DNA of 64,000 nt from Pectinophora gossypiella (Eukaryota; Arthropoda; Insecta; Lepidoptera; Gelechiidae): NCBI RefSeq assembly GCF_024362695.1, contig NC_065415.1, positions 5,559,438 through 5,623,437 on the forward strand, read 5' to 3'. The first letter of the stretch is position 1; the number at the start of each line of letters is the position of its first letter. A program made the position numbers and the translations under genes. The notes below the pieces were generated by a model. That model was given only the letters and a program-made list of their open reading frames with translations, was not told where the DNA came from and ran no database searches. Positions 59,055 through 64,000 of this stretch are shown here, piece after piece.

Positions 59055-62000
59055 TTAAGAGAGGCGGATACCATCAGATCCAGGGCACTCGCCTTTGCTG
59101 ATCTTTTGAAGAGCTGGAATTAGAAAAAAAATAAAAAATATTAGTAAAAATATTGAATGAAAATGTTGTTTAATGGTGTCAGAACGAACTAAAAGGGATG
59201 TTTTGGAGTTGGTCACCGATTCCGAAGAGGCGAAAGCTTTATATTTTTTCTTTTTTAATTTAATCATTTTTTGGCTTTGTTTTCTAATATAATACTTCCG
59301 CCTCTGATCCCAACTTCAGTTCCGAAACTTTTAAATCGGAGGCATAAAGGAACACTGGCCTCGATCGGAGGTTAATCAGAGATCGAAGCAATATCATTAT
59401 TATGCAAAACCTGACAATAATTCCATGTTAAAATTCGCCGTGATCTATTGGCCTATTCTCAGCCAAACCTAGAGTCTACATCAAGATCGAGTTACACAAT
59501 TTATTTATTTATTTATACAAGGAAAATAAATTCTGCCAATGAGTAATGCTGACAATTTTGCGATGCACAAAAAAGGCCGGTTCGCTATTAGCACCAGTTG
59601 AGTCATTCATCACAATACAGAACAACAATAGTGGGCAGTATTATGTCGCTTACCTCACCTGTCATGCTCTAGAGGTGTTGAATAATCTAGCTTTATGGTC
59701 TAACAATGGCATTTTCCCTTTATTATACAACGCGCTGCGTCACAGTACGATAGAGGTAATTACGTATATCATACCATGCTTTCAAAATCAATTTATAAAT
59801 AACAGCTCGACCCGATTTCGCCTGGGTACCATTTTACCCTAGTAAAAGCAGATGGGTAACCGCGTGCACATTACCTACTAGAGATTAGCCCCAACATACA
59901 TTGGAAGAAAGAATTCCTTTCATAGGTATATTACCTACTACTGCTCACAGGCCTCTACCTGAAATGCTCCACGTAATTAAACAATACTCTTGAACAATGT
60001 TATATTTTATAAACATTATGTTATCTCTCCATTTCTCCATAATATTGTTAGCGAAACAAAATTCCCGCCACCGACTTCAAACAAGGCGGGAAAACTTTAT
60101 TGTACGAAAAAAGCAGAAATCAAGAGAAAAAGCAAGATAAATTAACTGCCAGTGTCAAATTGAAAATAATAAAGTCGCGACACAGATTCACGACTTTATT
60201 CGGTCCCTTATTAATTGTTTAATTTAATAATTATTAAATAAGTAATCGAGAAACATTACGCACACTACAAAACATAGAACGTATATTTTCAAGTAGCTAC
60301 TGTGTCTTGGTTAAATTGAAGAATATTTGCTGTTTTAGATTTCGGCATAGGTAATACCTAATAACGATCGGAATTTTCTTCAGAAAAATAATTAACATAG
60401 TGTATTATTTTTTTACATTAGTATTACCTACTCAAAAACCCTTTATTCCAGTTAAGTACCTATATGTAAAATGGGTGAATCTTTAAAAGTAAGTATCCTA
60501 ATCACCTTAGAGATAACGGCTCCGTGGTCCAGTGGTTGAGCGTTCTGCTCACGATCCGGAGGTCCCGGGTTTGAATCCCGTTGGAGACAAATCACTTTGT
60601 GATCCCTAGTATCGTTAGAACATTGCAGGCTGATCACCTGATTGTGCAGAAGTAAGACGATCCGTTGGTCCCGGTTACTAATTACTGATGTAAGTACGTA
60701 GTCGTTACTTGACTCACGTCAGGGGCCTTTGGCGGCTCAATAATAACCCTGACACCAGGGTTGTCAGGTGGATGACCAACCTCATCAACCTTGGTGTCAG
60801 GGTTATTATTGAGCCGCCAAAGGCTCCTGACGTGACTCATGTAACAACTACGTACTTACATTAAGTAGTAACCTGGACCAACGGCCACACAATAGAAGAA
60901 GAAGAAGAGAGAGGGAGAGAGTAACATGAGCCTGAGATATAAACACTCACTGTCTTTATTCTCGCAGTTGTAGTTGTTCATGACGCACTCGTTGCCGAAG
61001 GACTTGGGCTTCTCCCCCTGCTTGCCGGCGCAGACGGGGTCGAACTTGACGCAGGTACAGTCGTGCGTGCACGCCTTCTTGCGGGCGGCTTCTGCCTTCA
61101 GCTGCTTCAGGTCCGGCTTGTCAGGTCGGCCGGTGACGCATACCAACACCACCGCTGGAAACAACAACAACAATTTCTTCAATATACAAATGGAAAAAAT
61201 CGCATGTATGGGATAATATAGTCACTGTGGTTCTGAGGTTCACCGACTTGCTGTCATTTTCTTAATTTTCTAATATGCCAATTTGTAAACCCTCAACTTT
61301 TATACATTCTTTTAAGTTTACGCGGTTATTATCATAATTAAAGCACATAATAACGGGTTCTCACCGCGTTTAAATCCCGCGGTAAGAACCCGTTATTATG
61401 TGCCTCAACTTTTATTCAAGATCATACCCAAACATATTGAATTATTCTGCCACAAAACGATCGAATATTGGATTTTTCCATTTTTAAACGTAACTTACTG
61501 TAGATTTGCCGCAGATGGCATTAACTACTTGGCCGGACAATGGGGAGCGCTGAGGACTCTCACCCGGGGACAAAATTTAAGACAACAGGCCTGAGGGTAC
61601 CCAGTTGGGCAAGAACCTCGGCTCAGGGCGTCGTCTGAGAGGAAGAATATTTGAAAGAATTAATCGACCCTAGTGGGTCGATAGCGATAAGCACTGAATG
61701 AGGGAGTTGGCTTTTTCCGCTAACAAGTGATAGCTAATTATTACATTTGTCGGTCAGATTTGAATTGGAAACTACCCTGTTGAATAGATAGACTTTCTAA
61801 TCCTTGCTGAGACCAACTGACTAACTTCTTACGGTTTAGGACATAATATGATCTACTTTTGAAATCTATTTCTACGTTTCACATAACAATCTAAAGGTAC
61901 TAAGGTAAGGTAGGTAGCTAAGGCCGCCATTTACCATATACTTAGTTAAGAGCCTTTTTTGTAATTATTTCTTTTTGTTTTGGTGCAATAAAGTGTATTT

Positions 62001-63668
62001 GTATGATATTGTATTGTATTGTACTTACAGCAATATCCGCATAAACGGATCACACTATCATCAAGTGGATCACACCACAGTCATCTGCTTTTACATTCTT
62101 TTCTGGACTTTTACAATATGACGGGAGTTTATAATTTATGATCTATGATATAGTAGTGTATATCAGTGGATCAGATAGTATAAATTTAATTTTGAAAAAC
62201 TCAAGTACCAACACGTTTTATTATTTAAAACACCACGCGTGTACGTTTCAATCATAGAAATCATCAGTTATTAAATTTAATTTTGTTTCTAAGTAAACAA
62301 GATAATATTGATCTGACCAAAACTGAGTCGAACAGGGGGGTTAAAATGGCCACATCGAGCAATTCATCTAAGAAAGCAATATTGCATTTTGACATTCGTT
62401 TGCATTGCGCACTTACTTTTACATGCGCAAATGTCAAATTGCAATATTGCTTTCTTAGATGAATTGCCTCCCCTCAATCAACCCACTGCTGCCCAGCAGT
62501 GGGACGTATATAGGCTGTTTACGTACGTTACGTACGTACGTAGATGAATTGCGTCGACGTGGCCATTTTAACCCCCCAGGACCAAACGCAGATGAACACC
62601 ATAAACAAACGAGCTGAAGTTAAGATTTTCCTTGTATGAATCCGAATAATATTAACGCGTGTTTCTGGAACCTTCGTAAGCAGCCTTGTATGCTCGCGAG
62701 GTACTTCCAATGACCTCTGCTACAATGAGCTCGTAAAATGTTCATCAGGTAATGGCAGGAAACTGGCCACTTGGACTCATCTCTGGGTGTAAAGTACCAT
62801 CCTTCTTATCACCACTCTATGTCTGCGTGATAGCTTTAGTCACTCAATAATGCTCGTGATTTATTTTGTTGTGTATTTAGAGACATTGGTATCTACGGCT
62901 ATGTAGTTTTATTTCATTGTAAAGTTGGATTTTTTGCATCATTTAAATATTTTGATAAAGTAAAAAAGGGATAAAACTTTTAAATGAAACAAAATGTCTT
63001 AGACCGGTCTGGATACATGGAGATCTGCCTTAAGTAAATGTAAATTAAAACATGATAAAATAAGATTTAAGTAAAAATACAAAGAGAAAAGAGAGACTGC
63101 CAACAGAGATTTTCACCAAAAAATCTGCATCACTAAAGTAAACTACAACTAGATACCTACCTAACCGGTAACAAAAGTTTTAAACCAAAATAAATAAATA
63201 TATCTTTAAAATAAACACATTATATTAGACAAAATATAATTACGATGCGTTTCATAGTACGAAAATTATAAAAGACAGACTTTACTTGACGAGCGTTCTA
63301 CCGGTTTTTAGAGAGGTCACCGATCTTATCGGTGTTGTGAAATAAAAATGCAAAAAAATGGTAAGTAATAAATATTTACACAAACTGTGGAAAAATATTG
63401 TGAACTAACGGTAAATAGGCACATACATTATATACCTAACTAGCCAATTCAATAGTAAGTATTAAGGTAAGCATTTTAGGTGCGATGTAAACCAATCTAA
63501 ATTGGAAAATAAAATTTGAAAGTCGGAAAAGTTCGAGTATACTCGTAGCGTAGAAATCAATTGTGATCATATTGTTATTTTCATAATTTTTATGGCTAAC
63601 CCACTCTTGCCGTATTAGGTATGAGGAGAAAAATGCTTACCAAAAACAATCAAAGTGGCTGCCTTCAT
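59055..63668 (-). CDS. K6: short secreted Kazal inhibitor
   Basis: Exons (minus): 63641-63668, 60951-61154 and 59055-59113, giving 96 residues. The signal peptide is MKAATLIVFAVVLVCVTG. A charged Lys/Glu/Ala segment (19-37) precedes one Kazal domain with cysteines at 38, 42, 51, 66, 73 and 87. An extra cysteine at 44 gives seven in the mature protein. The domain has the F-D-P-V-C-A and S-F-G-N-E-C segments common to short lepidopteran inhibitors, including those found in silk (resemblance from memory). By the usual rule (second residue after cysteine 2) P1 is Cys 44, which is unusual. An apparent start in the second exon frame is a TTG and partly intronic. The first intron (2.5 kb) holds MITE C, element F and MITE E copies. 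The second intron holds the SINE pair at 60.5-60.9 kb. Confidence 0.88.
60516..60910. mobile_element. Head-to-head SINE A pair (hairpin)
   Basis: A plus-strand copy with a full tRNA-like head (60516 to about 60765) runs straight into the tail of a minus-strand partial copy (about 60766-60910). The shared tail motif (GACACCAGGGTTG) is mirrored by CAACCTTGGTGTC. The RNA would fold into a long hairpin. It lies in the K6 intron close to exon 2. Confidence 0.75.
61318..61408. mobile_element. Short MITE family C copy
   Basis: Arms CATAATAACGGGTTCTCACC and GGTAAGAACCCGTTATTATG lie almost back to back, with only a few bases of loop. K6 intron. Confidence 0.82.
61490..61706 (+). mobile_element. Element F
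   Basis: Same unit as 35.64-35.91 kb: GTAGATTTGCCGCAGATGGC, GGGGAGCGCTGAGGACTC, GGGCGTCGTCTGAGAGGA and CGACCCTAGTGGGTCGAT. Confidence 0.72.
62335..62580. mobile_element. MITE family E, best copy, with a 73-bp insert
   Basis: The termini are GGGGGGTTAAAATGGCCACA and the complement near 62577. The right arm is interrupted by 62468-62540, a fragment containing CCCAGCAGTGGGACGTATAT. It is flanked by the 12-bp repeat TAGATGAATTGC (62456-62467 and 62541-62552). Confidence 0.85.
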
Positions 63669-63710
63669 CTTTTATCGCACAAATCTGCACACGGTGAGCA
63701 GTATAGGTAA

Positions 63711-63743
63711 ACTGGCAAATACTGGGGATATGATCTCTTTATA
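63711..63743 (-). promoter_or_regulatory. K6 core promoter (TATA plus initiator-like site)
   Basis: TATAAAG (63737-63743) and CCAGT (63711-63715) lie on the minus strand with about 30-bp spacing. The predicted 5' UTR before ATG 63668 is about 45 nt. Confidence 0.55.
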
Positions 63744-64000
63744 ACCTCTCAGAGTGGGGGACGCCGGCTTTGTACAACAATCGTGTTTGTTGCCAAACAC
63801 GTCCATTGCCTGTTCCGAATGAAACTTTCCTGGAAGTGGATTTGAATGAACAGCAGTGCAAACAAATGTGCGAAACGTGTCGATAAGATTATCGCGGGTC
63901 AACGTGTCTGCCTGTGGGCGGATAAACAGGATCGTTATTGTCCACTTGTAGTCTAGAACAACTTCTCGGTTTATTGTAGACGTGTACCCACCTAATACGT
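63744..64000. other. Right end, upstream of K6
   Basis: No exon or repeat was recognised in the last 250 bases. It should contain upstream control sequence of K6. Confidence 0.4.

Noticed and set aside
59546..59842. Plus-strand frame of 98 codons
   Set aside because: No recognisable domain, composition like surrounding DNA, no splice or regulatory support.
60856..61182. Single-exon start for K6 at the upstream frame
   Set aside because: The frame opens with TTG and crosses a good acceptor (TTCCAG, 61155). A short signal-peptide exon at 63641-63668 joins perfectly and gives a better signal sequence.
1..64000. CRISPR arrays, bacterial operons, integrated virus
   Set aside because: No evenly spaced direct repeats with unique spacers, no bacterial-type gene packing, and no viral structural or polymerase gene. 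The only reverse-transcriptase traces are short LINE fragments.

Overview
The window is nuclear DNA from a moth or butterfly (Lepidoptera). The evidence is AT-rich intergenic DNA, short exons with GT-AG introns, insect gustatory receptor genes, a takeout/juvenile-hormone-binding-family gene, and dense lepidopteran-style repeats: tRNA-derived SINEs, palindromic MITEs and 5'-truncated LINEs. Nothing bacterial or viral was seen. All multi-exon models below were assembled by eye from splice sites, reading phase and family motifs. Every junction keeps the frame, but no transcript data were available.

Layout. 1-2319: two tandem intronless gustatory receptors on the minus strand, the first cut by the window edge. 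2890-4934: a complete five-exon JHBP/takeout-family gene on the minus strand. From 5.4 kb to the right end the window is a cluster of secreted Kazal-type serine protease inhibitor genes, named here K1 to K6. K1 (5366-10013, minus) has one Kazal domain behind a Trp/Asn/Pro-rich region. K2 (14463-22915, minus) and K3 (23571-25193, minus) are recent tandem duplicates, each with one Kazal domain. K4 (27140-46573, minus) is a giant gene with 15 Kazal domains on strictly alternating Kazal and linker exons. K5 (48344-54560, plus) and K6 (59055-63668, minus) are short and more divergent.

In K1-K4 the Kazal domain is split in the same way. One exon encodes cysteines 1-5 and ends in phase 1 just after Cys-Gly-x, and the next exon supplies cysteine 6 in a motif such as G-P-C. 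This makes Kazal plus linker a phase-compatible module that can be copied in tandem, and K4 shows three generations of that process (blocks A, B and C). It also shows decayed exon remnants, two competing last exons, a SINE landed beside a splice donor, and a perfect inverted copy of one linker exon lying antisense in an intron of K3. All predicted products begin with a signal peptide, so they should act outside the cell against serine proteases. A role in silk/cocoon, gut or haemolymph is inference.

Sequence outside genes is mostly repeats. SINE families A, B and C, MITE families C, D and E, and an element F are labels used only in this answer. Several insertions can be ordered in time from target-site duplications that are directly visible.
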